This document shows, piece after piece, positions 1-6,763 of a DNA stretch of 11,512 nt. Position 1 is the first letter of the stretch; each line of letters opens with the position of its first letter. This stretch comes from Pseudarthrobacter sp. (GTDB lineage Bacteria > Actinomycetota > Actinomycetes > Actinomycetales > Micrococcaceae): assembly GCA_013362385.1 (NCBI GenBank), contig JABFWC010000466.1:1-11512 (forward strand). The letters run 5' to 3'. The position numbers were made by a program, and so were the translations under genes. The notes under the pieces were generated by a model, which worked only from the letters and a program-made list of their open reading frames with translations, did no database searches and was not told the DNA's origin.

Positions 1-936
1 AGCCAGGGGCGCTGGGCGGCCTGGCTGCTGGCCCCCACCATCGTCGCCCTGGGCATCGTCATCGTTTACCCGATCATCAGCGCGATGGTTATGTCCTTCC
101 AGAAGGACGCCGGCCTGGATCCCGCCACCGGCCTCTTCACTGCAGGCGGGTCCGCAGGTATCCAGAACTACGTGAACTGGCTCGCGCAGCAGTGCGCGTC
201 GCCGGATGGCGGCACCGTCGCCTGTCCGCCGGGAACGCTCGGCGGCCAGTTCTGGTCCGCCACCGCCACCACATTCTTCTTCACCATCGTCACGGTGGCG
301 CTGGAGACGGTCCTGGGTTTCTGGATGGCCATGATCATGGCCCGCGAATTCCGCGGCCGCAGCATGGTCCGGGCAGCGGTCCTGGTGCCGTGGGCCATCC
401 CTACCGCCGTCACCGCCAAGCTCTGGTTCTTCATCTTCGCTTTTGACGGCATCGCCAACAAGCTGTTCAACACCACTATCCTGTGGACGGGCAGCGAGTG
501 GCCGGCCAAGTGGGCTGTGATCATCGCCGACGTCTGGAAGACCACACCCTTCATGGCGCTGCTGATCCTCGCCGGCCTCCAGATGATTCCGGCCGAGGTC
601 TACGAAGCAGCCAAGGTTGACGGCGCTTCGGCCTGGCAACGGTTCCGGATGATCACCCTGCCGCTGGTCAAGCCGGCGCTGATGGTGGCCATCCTCTTCC
701 GTACCCTGGATGCGCTGCGCATGTTCGACCTGCCCTACATCCTGACCGGTGGTGCGAACAACACCACCACGCTGTCCATCCTGGTCATCAACCAGATCAG
801 GCAAGGCTTCAACTCTGCGGCCGCGCTTTCCACCATTACGTTCATCATCATCTTCCTCGTCGCCTTCATCTTTGTCCGCTTCCTCGGGGCAAACGTGGTT
901 GAACAGAGCGGCGCCACAGGAAAGGGGAAGAAATGA
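1..936 (+). CDS. Carbohydrate ABC transporter permease, MalF/UgpA type (5' end cut by window)
   Basis: This is an inner-membrane subunit of a binding-protein-dependent sugar importer. The frame is open from base 1 and codes for a membrane helix before the first internal ATG (85), so the true start lies upstream of the window; 311 residues are visible. About six hydrophobic segments can be seen (visible residues ~5-28, 80-105, 120-145, 165-190, 205-225, 280-300). The EAA loop that docks the ATPase begins at visible residue 202 (EAAKVDGASAWQRF). Between helices 1 and 2 is a long extracytoplasmic loop with two cysteines (visible residues 65 and 75). The stop overlaps the next permease start by 4 bp (ATGA), as expected for a heterodimer partner. 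The family is certain. The sugar cannot be read from the sequence. Confidence 0.93.
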   Translation, partial: SQGRWAAWLLAPTIVALGIVIVYPIISAMVMSFQKDAGLDPATGLFTAGGSAGIQNYVNWLAQQCASPDGGTVACPPGTLGGQFWSATATTFFFTIVTVALETVLGFWMAMIMAREFRGRSMVRAAVLVPWAIPTAVTAKLWFFIFAFDGIANKLFNTTILWTGSEWPAKWAVIIADVWKTTPFMALLILAGLQMIPAEVYEAAKVDGASAWQRFRMITLPLVKPALMVAILFRTLDALRMFDLPYILTGGANNTTTLSILVINQIRQGFNSAAALSTITFIIIFLVAFIFVRFLGANVVEQSGATGKGKK

Positions 937-1832
937 CCGCGGCAACAGCTGACGCCACTGCACTCCGGGCACGCCAGGACAGGGGCCGCCAGGCTGCGCA
1001 GAACCGGGAAAAATGGGCGCAGGCCCGGACCTACATCAGTGCGATCGTCATCCTGCTCTGGTGCTTGGCGCCGGCCTACTGGATGGTGGTGACCGCCTTC
1101 CGCGAGGTCGGCTTCACGTACGACACCTCGATCCTTCCCACCCATGTGACCCTGGACAACTTCATAACGGCGTTTGACACGTCCTTCGGCAACAGGTTTG
1201 GGCAGGCTCTGCTCAACAGTGTGTTCATTGGCGGAGTGGTAACCGTTGTCTCGCTCCTGATCGGTGTGTTCGCCGCCTACGCCCTGGCCAGGTTGAACTT
1301 CCGGTTCAAGTACCTGGTGCTTGGTTTCATCCTGGGCGCCTCGATGTTCCCCGGCGTCGCGCTGATCACCCCTCTGTTCCAGCTGTTCACCAACATCGGC
1401 TGGATGGGCACGTACCAGGCGCTGATCATCCCGAACATCTCGTTCGTGCTCCCGCTGACCGTCTACACCATGACCTCGTTCTTCCGCGAGATGCCATGGG
1501 AACTGGAGGAATCCGCCCGGGTTGACGGCTGCACGCAGGGCCAGGCATTCCGGAAGGTGATCATGCCGCTGGCAGCGCCGGCCATTTTCACCACCGCCAT
1601 CCTGGCATTCATTTCCTCGTGGAATGAGTTCCTGATCGCCAGCCAGCTGTCCAGCGACGCGACCCAGCCGGTAACGGTGGCCATCGCGAACTTCGCAGGT
1701 GCACAGCCCAACCAGATTCCGTACACGGCCATCATGGCTGCCGGCACCATCGTCACCATTCCCTTGGTGATCCTGGTCCTGGTGTTCCAGCGCAAGATTG
1801 TCGCCGGCCTCACGGCAGGTGCGGTCAAGTGA
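933..1832 (+). CDS. Carbohydrate ABC transporter permease, MalG type
   Basis: This is the second membrane subunit of the sugar importer, pairing with the preceding MalF-type protein. It is 299 aa, normal for the family. A charged cytoplasmic N-terminus (1-33) is followed by helix 1 (about 34-56) and five further hydrophobic segments. The EAA motif is at residues 192-199 (EESARVDG), followed by the usual GQAFRKVIMPLAAPA stretch, and the conserved WNEF lies at 230-233. The ATG at 933 follows a purine-rich ribosome site (AAAGGGGAAG) and overlaps the upstream stop as ATGA, so translation is probably coupled. No nucleotide-binding subunit follows. The ATPase is either upstream of the window or a shared MsiK-type subunit as in other actinobacteria (inference). 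Confidence 0.95.
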   Translation: MTAATADATALRARQDRGRQAAQNREKWAQARTYISAIVILLWCLAPAYWMVVTAFREVGFTYDTSILPTHVTLDNFITAFDTSFGNRFGQALLNSVFIGGVVTVVSLLIGVFAAYALARLNFRFKYLVLGFILGASMFPGVALITPLFQLFTNIGWMGTYQALIIPNISFVLPLTVYTMTSFFREMPWELEESARVDGCTQGQAFRKVIMPLAAPAIFTTAILAFISSWNEFLIASQLSSDATQPVTVAIANFAGAQPNQIPYTAIMAAGTIVTIPLVILVLVFQRKIVAGLTAGAVK

Positions 1833-2080
1833 TGCAGAACGGTTCCCGCCCCCAGCAGGCCAAGGGGGCGGGAACCCGGAGCCGCCTGGTCCGGTCGGGC
1901 GAGGATTTCGACATCATCATCGGGTTCCTCGGCTTCTGGGCACTCGTCCTCCTGGTGGTTACTGTCTGGATGGAGGTGACAGCGCAGCCTGCCCTCGGCT
2001 GGGCGCTGGGACTGCTGGCCACGCTGCTGGCCCTCTACGGCATGGTGCGGCTGCGGCGAAAGCTGCCGGCCCGCAAGTAA
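1832..2080 (+). CDS. Small two-helix membrane protein coupled to the sugar permeases
   Basis: This 82-aa protein has no recognised domain. Residues 1-25 are polar and basic. Two hydrophobic segments follow (about 27-48 and 53-72), separated by a short loop, and the protein ends in a basic tail (RLRRKLPARK), which suggests a hairpin with both ends in the cytoplasm. The ATG shares its A with the malG-like stop (TGATG), so the gene is probably read by re-initiation after the permease. A GTG one codon earlier (1829) is an equally in-frame alternative. AGGTG at 1817-1821 could serve as a weak ribosome site. Its position as the last gene of an importer operon suggests an accessory or stabilising role for the permease complex, which is only an inference. 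Confidence 0.75.
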   Translation: MQNGSRPQQAKGAGTRSRLVRSGEDFDIIIGFLGFWALVLLVVTVWMEVTAQPALGWALGLLATLLALYGMVRLRRKLPARK

Positions 2081-2082
2081 CC

Positions 2083-2108
2083 GCCGTAGGACGGATAAGC
2101 CGTAGGAC
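2083..2108. repeat. Short direct repeat GCCGTAGGAC x2
   Basis: GCCGTAGGAC occurs at 2083-2092 and again at 2099-2108, a 16-bp period, just after the stop of the small membrane protein. The bases after each copy are also similar (GGATAA, AGACAA). It could be a tandem protein-binding site or a local duplication. No function can be assigned. Confidence 0.5.
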
Positions 2109-2126
2109 AGACAAAAAGGTTCCGAC

Positions 2127-2160
2127 GGCACGGCGCCTGCCGGAGGCAGCGGCCCGTGCC
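2127..2160 (+). terminator. Candidate stem-loop terminator after the sugar-transport genes
   Basis: Two nested inverted repeats lie 46 bp after the last transport gene: outer arms GGCACGG (2127-2133) and CCGTGCC (2154-2160), inner arms CTGCC (2137-2141) and GGCAG (2145-2149) around a GGA loop, with small internal bulges. There is no T-run after the stem, which is common in high-GC actinobacteria but weakens the call. It may instead attenuate read-through into the regulator gene. Confidence 0.4.
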
Positions 2161-2239
2161 GGCGCTATCCGCACGCCACAGTTAGCACTGCCGAGCGGCG
2201 GAATGAAAAGATACAAAGCTTGGGGGTAGGCGGGGTCTG

Positions 2240-2255
2240 TTGCCCTGCGCAGCAA
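2240..2255. promoter_or_regulatory. Candidate operator upstream of the LacI-family gene
   Basis: TTGCCCTGCGCAGCAA has TTGC/GCAA arms and contains the perfect 8-bp palindrome CTGCGCAG (2245-2252). It is 21 bp before the regulator start. Palindromes with a central CG are typical LacI-family operators, so this could be an autoregulatory site. The arms and the core are off-centre by one base, so the call is weak. Confidence 0.25.
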
Positions 2256-2276
2256 GGGAGCGGATGAGGGGACACG

Positions 2277-3329
2277 GTGGCACGGACAACTGAAAGGTCC
2301 CAGCGCGGCGGCCATAACGGCGTCAGCATCGAGGATGTGGCGGCAGCCGCCGGAGTATCAACCGCCACCGTGTCCCGGGCCGTTCGCGGACTGCCCAGGG
2401 TATCGCCCGCCACCCGGGAGAAGATCCTGGAGGTGGCCGGAAACCTCGGCTACGTTGCTTCCTCCTCGGCATCCGGCCTCGCGACCGGCCGGACCAGGAC
2501 CATAGGAGTCCTCGCGCCGTTCGTCAGCCGCTGGTTTTTCTCGAAAGCCATCGAAGGGGCGGACCGTGAACTGCACGCCCGCAATTACAACCTCTCCCTC
2601 TTCAACCTCGGGGGCCACGGCAGCAACCGGGAACGGCTCTTCAGCAAGACGATGGTCTACAAGCAGATCGACGCACTCCTGGTGTTGTGCATGGCGCTCA
2701 GCCACGACGAACTGGACCACCTTCAAAAAATCGACATCCCCCTCGTTGTGGTAGGCGGGCACGTCGAGGAATGCTCCTATATCGGCATTGACGACTATGC
2801 CGCAGCCTCAACGGCAGTCCGGCACCTGATTGACCTGGGCCACAAGAAGATTGCACTGCTGCATGGCGACGACGAGACCGACCTGAACTTCGACGTCCCG
2901 CGGGTGCGGATCCTGGCCTTCAAGGACGTTATGACCGCGGCGGGCCTGCCCACCCGCCCCGAATGGGACGAATGGGGCGACTTTACCGTGCGCAGCGGCC
3001 AGGAGGCTTTGCGGCGCCTGTGGGCGCGGCAGGGCGAAAAGCCGACCGCTATATTCTGCGCATCGGACGAGATGGCGATGGGCGTCATGTTTGAGGCCAA
3101 CCGGCTCGGCATCCGCGTCCCGGAGGAGCTCTCCGTTATTGGCATTGACAACCACGACTTCGCCGATGCCATGGGGCTGACCACCGTAGGGCAGCGGCCG
3201 GACGATCAGGCTGAGCTGGCCACCAAGATGCTCCTTGACGAACTGGACGGCGAGATAGGCGCCGTGCACTCCGCCGTCGCGCCCCATGAACTCCTTGTCC
3301 GGCGCAGCACAGCACCCCCGGCGAACTAA
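2277..3329 (+). CDS. LacI-family transcriptional regulator
   Basis: This is a DNA-binding repressor of 350 aa, normal for the family. The helix-turn-helix is at about residues 17-36 (VSIEDVAAAAGVSTATVSRA), followed by the hinge helix region (about 50-70). A periplasmic-binding-protein-like sensor domain runs from about 75 to 345, with family motifs ALLHGD (193-198), AIFCASDEMAMG (258-269) and VIGIDNHDFA (287-296). The GTG start is chosen because GAGGGGA (2266-2272) sits at ribosome-site distance and the DNA-binding motif begins 16 residues later. It lies downstream of, and in the same direction as, the sugar-importer genes, so it most likely responds to the imported sugar or a derivative. The effector is unknown. 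Either repression or activation is possible. Confidence 0.95.
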   Translation: MARTTERSQRGGHNGVSIEDVAAAAGVSTATVSRAVRGLPRVSPATREKILEVAGNLGYVASSSASGLATGRTRTIGVLAPFVSRWFFSKAIEGADRELHARNYNLSLFNLGGHGSNRERLFSKTMVYKQIDALLVLCMALSHDELDHLQKIDIPLVVVGGHVEECSYIGIDDYAAASTAVRHLIDLGHKKIALLHGDDETDLNFDVPRVRILAFKDVMTAAGLPTRPEWDEWGDFTVRSGQEALRRLWARQGEKPTAIFCASDEMAMGVMFEANRLGIRVPEELSVIGIDNHDFADAMGLTTVGQRPDDQAELATKMLLDELDGEIGAVHSAVAPHELLVRRSTAPPAN

Positions 3330-3340
3330 AACTAAAACTG

Positions 3341-3350
3341 TCCAATTGGA
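3341..3350. repeat. 10-bp perfect palindrome between convergent genes
   Basis: TCCAATTGGA lies 11 bp after the regulator stop, in the 54-bp gap between convergent genes, and is preceded by an A-rich tandem (ACTAAAACTAAAACT, ending at 3339). It is AT-rich against a GC-rich background. It is too short to act convincingly as a bidirectional terminator and could be a protein site or chance. Confidence 0.35.
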
Positions 3351-3383
3351 ACGGCAATGGCCAAGCCCGTAATGGCGGCCCGT

Positions 3384-4265
3384 TCAGGACGCCCGGGCAA
3401 GCTGCCGGATGGGGATCCAGCGCGATGCCAGCCGGCGGTACGCCGCCGCTGCGCCGGTCATGTCGCCCTCGGCAAGGCATTCGATACCCAGCCTGATGTC
3501 CATGGGCGATTCATCCGGATAGACCTTGTCGGCCACGGCGCCGTAGTCCAGTTCCACCATCGCCTCCACATGGAACAGCTCGAGCCATTCCGTTAGCTGT
3601 GCCAGGTCATCGAGCATGTCCAGGTCCGGGGCCGCCAGTGCCAGGTTGGCCACCGCATACCGGGCCCGCTCCAGCGCCTCGGTGATGGGCGTCCAGACCC
3701 GCACGGTGAGGATCCGACCGGCGGCCTCCACCACGTCCTTGTGGTCCGATTCCATGAACAGCGAAAACCAGCTGAACGGGATTCCCCATGTGGATGCCCG
3801 TGTATGGACCCGGATGGATCCGTCCCGGGCTTTGACCAGATCGATCCGTTCCTGGTGCCGGTCGCGCTGCTCTTCGGGGATCAGCAGCTCCGCCAGGGGA
3901 CCGTGGATGCCCTCCATCAGGGCGTTGGCTGCCAGGCCGGCGCGCAGGACGAGCTGGCTGGGACAGTACAGCAGGACCTCCCCGGCGTCGCCGTCGTCGG
4001 ACGTTCCATTGCCGGTGGCGGGCGCGGTGGTGACGCGCACCAGGTCGGTGCGGCCGGTGGGAAACGGGTCGCCGCCGGAGCGCGTGATGCGTCCCAGCGA
4101 GGCCAGCAGTTCGGCGTTTTCGACGGCGGCACGCGAGGCTGCGCGGGCGCCGGCAGCCTGGATCGCGGGCCGCTGCTCCTCGGGAAAGGCTTCCAGGGGT
4201 TCGTAGACGCGCAGGGTGGAGGAAAATGGCAGGCCGGCCTGGCCCCGGTAGAGGTTGCCCGTCAT
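3384..4265 (-). CDS. Conserved-looking protein of unknown function, downstream of xthA
   Basis: This 293-aa protein is not one I can place in a named family. It has no signal peptide, no membrane helix and no obvious nucleotide-binding or metal motif, so it is probably soluble and cytoplasmic. Notable parts are an aromatic segment STWGIPFSWFSLF near the middle, preceded by a charged EEQRDRHQERIDLVKARDG stretch, and a helical, acidic C-terminal third (LDMLDDLAQLTEWLELFHVE). The start is set by AAGGAG six bases before the ATG; a GTG one codon earlier would leave only three bases. It follows xthA by 34 bp on the same strand and is probably co-transcribed. The coding frame is intact with actinobacterial-style codon use, so it is likely a real gene. 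Any link to DNA repair is speculation from position. Confidence 0.8.
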   Translation of the reverse strand: MTGNLYRGQAGLPFSSTLRVYEPLEAFPEEQRPAIQAAGARAASRAAVENAELLASLGRITRSGGDPFPTGRTDLVRVTTAPATGNGTSDDGDAGEVLLYCPSQLVLRAGLAANALMEGIHGPLAELLIPEEQRDRHQERIDLVKARDGSIRVHTRASTWGIPFSWFSLFMESDHKDVVEAAGRILTVRVWTPITEALERARYAVANLALAAPDLDMLDDLAQLTEWLELFHVEAMVELDYGAVADKVYPDESPMDIRLGIECLAEGDMTGAAAAYRRLASRWIPIRQLARAS

Positions 4266-4271
4266 CACGGT

Positions 4272-4277
4272 CTCCTT
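4272..4277 (-). promoter_or_regulatory. Ribosome-binding site AAGGAG
   Basis: On the minus strand AAGGAG is six bases before the ATG at 4265 and only three before the GTG at 4268. This favours the ATG as the start of the unknown-function gene. Confidence 0.6.
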
Positions 4278-4299
4278 GAATGGGTCCAGGACATTGTCA

Positions 4300-5106
4300 T
4301 CAGTCCGTCAGTTCCACCAGCACGGGGGCGTGGTCCGAGGCGCCCTTGCCCTTGCGTTCCTCGCGGTCGATCGAGGCGCCCATGACCCGGGCAGCCAGCG
4401 CGGGCGAGGCCAGGACGAAGTCGATCCGCATGCCTTCCTTCTTGGGGAACCGCAGCTGGGTGTAGTCCCAGTAGGTGTAGACACCCGGGCCGGGGGTGTA
4501 AGGGCGGACCACGTCGGTGAAGCCGGCGGCCTCGAAGGCGTGGAAGGCCTCGCGCTCCGGCGGGCTGACATGCGTTGACCGGTTCCGAATGAACAGGTCG
4601 ATGTCCCAGACATCGTCGTCAAAGGGTGCGATGTTCCAGTCGCCCATCAATGCCACCTGCGCCTGCGGGTTGTCCGTGACCAAGGACTGCGCATGGGTCT
4701 TAAGGCTTTCCAGCCACTTAAGCTTGTACGGCATGTGCTCGTCGTCCAGGGACCGGCCGTTTGGGACGTACAGGCTCCAGATGCGCACGCCGGCACATGT
4801 GGCGGCCATGGCCCGTGCCTCCTGCACGGGGTCCTTGCCCGCTTTGCCGAAGGAGGGCTGGTCCAGGAAAGTCCGCTCCACGTCCTCAAGGCCGACACGC
4901 GAGGCGATGGCGACGCCGTTCCACTGGTTCACGCCGAAGTGTGCAACCTCGTACCCCATCCGTTCGAAGAGTTCCCACGGAAAGTTATCGTCCTTGCACT
5001 TTGTCTCCTGGATGGCCAGGACGTCGCAGTCACTGCGCTGGAGCCAGGCCTCAACACGGTCGGCGCGGGCGCGGAGAGAATTCACGTTCCAGGTAGCTAT
5101 CTTCAC
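4300..5106 (-). CDS. xthA: Exodeoxyribonuclease III (AP endonuclease family)
   Basis: This Mg-dependent enzyme cuts DNA at abasic sites and removes 3'-blocking groups and nucleotides in base-excision repair. The 268-aa length matches exonuclease III. All catalytic elements of the endonuclease/exonuclease/phosphatase fold are visible: the WNVNS opening with N7, QET with metal ligand E34, Y113 in LYVPNG, GDWN with D156 and N158, D229 in RIDFVL, and the terminal SDH (257-259). The frame stays open upstream to an ATG at 5268, but those 54 residues have no family match; VKIATWN is the usual N-terminus, so the GTG at 5106 is taken as the start. No good ribosome site precedes it. It is divergent from mmsA and 34 bp upstream of an unknown-function gene. 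Confidence 0.95.
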   Translation of the reverse strand: MKIATWNVNSLRARADRVEAWLQRSDCDVLAIQETKCKDDNFPWELFERMGYEVAHFGVNQWNGVAIASRVGLEDVERTFLDQPSFGKAGKDPVQEARAMAATCAGVRIWSLYVPNGRSLDDEHMPYKLKWLESLKTHAQSLVTDNPQAQVALMGDWNIAPFDDDVWDIDLFIRNRSTHVSPPEREAFHAFEAAGFTDVVRPYTPGPGVYTYWDYTQLRFPKKEGMRIDFVLASPALAARVMGASIDREERKGKGASDHAPVLVELTD

Positions 5107-5113
5107 GGTTTCT

Positions 5114-5143
5114 AACTTACCTTGGCAGCCGCTGACCGGGTAA
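5114..5143 (-). promoter_or_regulatory. Candidate promoter giving a leaderless xthA transcript
   Basis: Read on the minus strand, TTACCC (5143-5138), an 18-bp spacer and TAAGTT (5119-5114) form a plausible -35/-10 pair. TAAGTT fits the TANNNT pattern common in actinobacteria. The first G of the xthA GTG is the eighth base after the -10 box, where transcription would start. Confidence 0.35.
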
Positions 5144-5144
5144 A

Positions 5145-5158
5145 GCCTTCCCGAAGGC
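5145..5158. repeat. Inverted repeat in the xthA-mmsA divergent region
   Basis: GCCTTC (5145-5150) and GAAGGC (5153-5158) form a 14-bp palindrome with a 2-bp centre, immediately upstream of the candidate xthA -35 box. It could be a regulator-binding site for either divergent gene. No binding protein is identified. Confidence 0.35.
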
Positions 5159-5183
5159 CTCCCGGAAGCGGTCTGGAAGGGGG

Positions 5184-5212
5184 AGGACTTCGGTGGAAAG
5201 GGCGGGTATATT
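5184..5212 (+). promoter_or_regulatory. Candidate promoter of the valine-catabolic operon
   Basis: TATATT (5207-5212) matches the -10 consensus at five of six bases. AGGACT (5184-5189), 17 bp upstream, shares the central GAC of the -35 consensus. A start near 5219 would give a leader of about 48 bases before the mmsA ATG. No stronger candidate was seen in the 160-bp divergent region. Confidence 0.4.
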
Positions 5213-5225
5213 CGCAAACAGAATG

Positions 5226-5247
5226 ACCCGGACCACCCCGCCCGGGT
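5226..5247. promoter_or_regulatory. Inverted repeat in the mmsA leader
   Basis: ACCCGG (5226-5231) and CCGGGT (5242-5247) are complementary arms 10 bp apart, lying between the candidate -10 box and the mmsA ribosome site. This is a good location for a repressor operator or a leader hairpin. High GC makes chance occurrence possible. Confidence 0.3.
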
Positions 5248-5266
5248 ATGCGAAGGAGCATCAGCC

Positions 5267-6763
5267 ATGCGCGAACTCTCCCATTATGTCGGCGGACACC
5301 ACGTGCCGGGACGTTCCGGCCGTTTCGCCGATGTTTTCGATCCCTGCACCGGCCGTGTACAGGCGCGGGTGCCGCTCGCGGGCGGCGATGAGGTGGGGGA
5401 CGCCGTTGCCGCAGCCGGGAAGGCCCAGCCGGAATGGGCGGCCATGAACCCGCAGCGCCGGGCCAGGGTGCTGCTGCGGTTCGTGGACCTGGTTAACCGG
5501 AACATGGATGAACTCGCCCGGCTCTTGTCATCCGAACATGGGAAGACACTTGCCGACTCGAGGGGAGACATCCAGCGGGGCGTGGAGGTGGTGGAGTTCT
5601 CCGCCGCGGCCCCGCACCTGCTCAAGGGTGAGTTCTCCAGCGACGCCGGCCCGGGAATAGACATCCATTCGCTGCGCCAGCCGCTGGGCGTCGTCGCCGG
5701 CATCACGCCCTTCAACTTTCCCGCGATGATTCCTTTGTGGAAGTCGGGGCCGGCGCTCGCGGCCGGCAACGCCTTCATCCTCAAGCCGTCCGAAAGGGAC
5801 CCCTCGGTGCCCCTGCGGCTGGCCGAGCTGTACAGCGAGGCCGGCGTGCCGGACGGGGTGTTCAATGTGGTCAACGGGGACAAGGAAGCCGTGGACGCCC
5901 TGCTGGCGGACCCCGTGGTCAAAGCGGTGGGCTTTGTTGGTTCCACGCCTATCGCCGAATACATCTACGCCACCGCCGCCGGCGCGGGAAAGCGGGCACA
6001 GTGCTTCGGCGGAGCCAAGAACCATATGGTCGTCATGCCCGACGCCGACCTCGACCAGGCCGCGGACGCCCTCATCGGGTCCGGGTACGGATCAGCGGGG
6101 GAGCGCTGCATGGCTGTGTCCGTGGCGGTGCCCGTGGGCCGGGAGACAGCCGAGCAGCTGGTGGCCAGGCTCCAGGAGCGGATCAAGGCGCTGAAGGTAG
6201 GCCCGAGCCTGGACCCGGACGTGGACTTCGGCCCGGTGGTGTCCGCCGCCGCGAAGCAGCGGGTCGAGGGATACATCCAGGCCGGCTCCGGTGCGGGGGC
6301 CAGCCTCCTGGCGGACGGCCGGGGCCTCACCGTGGACGGCTACCCTGACGGGTTCTGGGTGGGACCCACCCTCTTCGACCACGTCACCACGGACATGGCC
6401 GTCTACCGCGACGAAATCTTCGGACCCGTCCTGGTGGTGGTCCGCGCCGCTGACTACGAGGAAGCCCTCCGGCTTTGCAGCGACAACCCGTACGGCAACG
6501 GCGTGGCCATCTTCACCCGCGACGGCGATGCAGCCCGGGACTTTGCCACCCGCGTGAACGTCGGCATGGTGGGCATCAATGTCCCCATCCCGGTGCCGCT
6601 GGCCTACTACACCTTTGGCGGCTGGAAGGCCTCCGGCTTTGGCGACCTGAACCAGCACGGGCCCGACGCCTTCCGCTTCTACACCAAGACCAAGACGGTC
6701 ACCACCCGGTGGCCCTCGGGAACACGCCACGGAGCCAGCTTCGTGATGCCGGAAGGAAGCTGA
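5267..6763 (+). CDS. mmsA: CoA-acylating methylmalonate-semialdehyde dehydrogenase
   Basis: This enzyme oxidises methylmalonate semialdehyde (and malonate semialdehyde) with NAD+ and CoA to propionyl-CoA or acetyl-CoA plus CO2, the last step of valine breakdown. The 498-aa length is normal. Aldehyde-dehydrogenase landmarks are PFNFP (148-152), K173 in LKPSE, the cofactor loop FVGST (223-227), and the catalytic cysteine C281 in GSAGERCMAV. At 248-253 the sequence GGAKNH has asparagine where hydrolytic aldehyde dehydrogenases carry the general-base glutamate, a known mark of the CoA-acylating MmsA/IolA group. AAGGAG (5253-5258) is eight bases before the ATG. It is the first gene of the operon, and its stop overlaps the next start by one base. 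IolA in inositol catabolism is the alternative, but the mmsB neighbour favours valine. Confidence 0.95.
   Translation: MRELSHYVGGHHVPGRSGRFADVFDPCTGRVQARVPLAGGDEVGDAVAAAGKAQPEWAAMNPQRRARVLLRFVDLVNRNMDELARLLSSEHGKTLADSRGDIQRGVEVVEFSAAAPHLLKGEFSSDAGPGIDIHSLRQPLGVVAGITPFNFPAMIPLWKSGPALAAGNAFILKPSERDPSVPLRLAELYSEAGVPDGVFNVVNGDKEAVDALLADPVVKAVGFVGSTPIAEYIYATAAGAGKRAQCFGGAKNHMVVMPDADLDQAADALIGSGYGSAGERCMAVSVAVPVGRETAEQLVARLQERIKALKVGPSLDPDVDFGPVVSAAAKQRVEGYIQAGSGAGASLLADGRGLTVDGYPDGFWVGPTLFDHVTTDMAVYRDEIFGPVLVVVRAADYEEALRLCSDNPYGNGVAIFTRDGDAARDFATRVNVGMVGINVPIPVPLAYYTFGGWKASGFGDLNQHGPDAFRFYTKTKTVTTRWPSGTRHGASFVMPEGS

Noticed and set aside
2203..2229. Eight-codon ORF (MKRYKAWG) before the LacI gene
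   Set aside because: It has only a weak ribosome site and no sign of an attenuator role, and ORFs this short are common by chance.
2264..2293. Nine-codon ATG frame overlapping the LacI GTG start
   Set aside because: It is out of frame and has no ribosome site of its own. The GAGGGGA lies within it and serves the GTG start.
5107..5268. N-terminal extension of xthA to an upstream ATG
   Set aside because: The 54 extra residues do not resemble exonuclease III and would cover the whole divergent promoter region. The family normally begins at the KIATWN strand.
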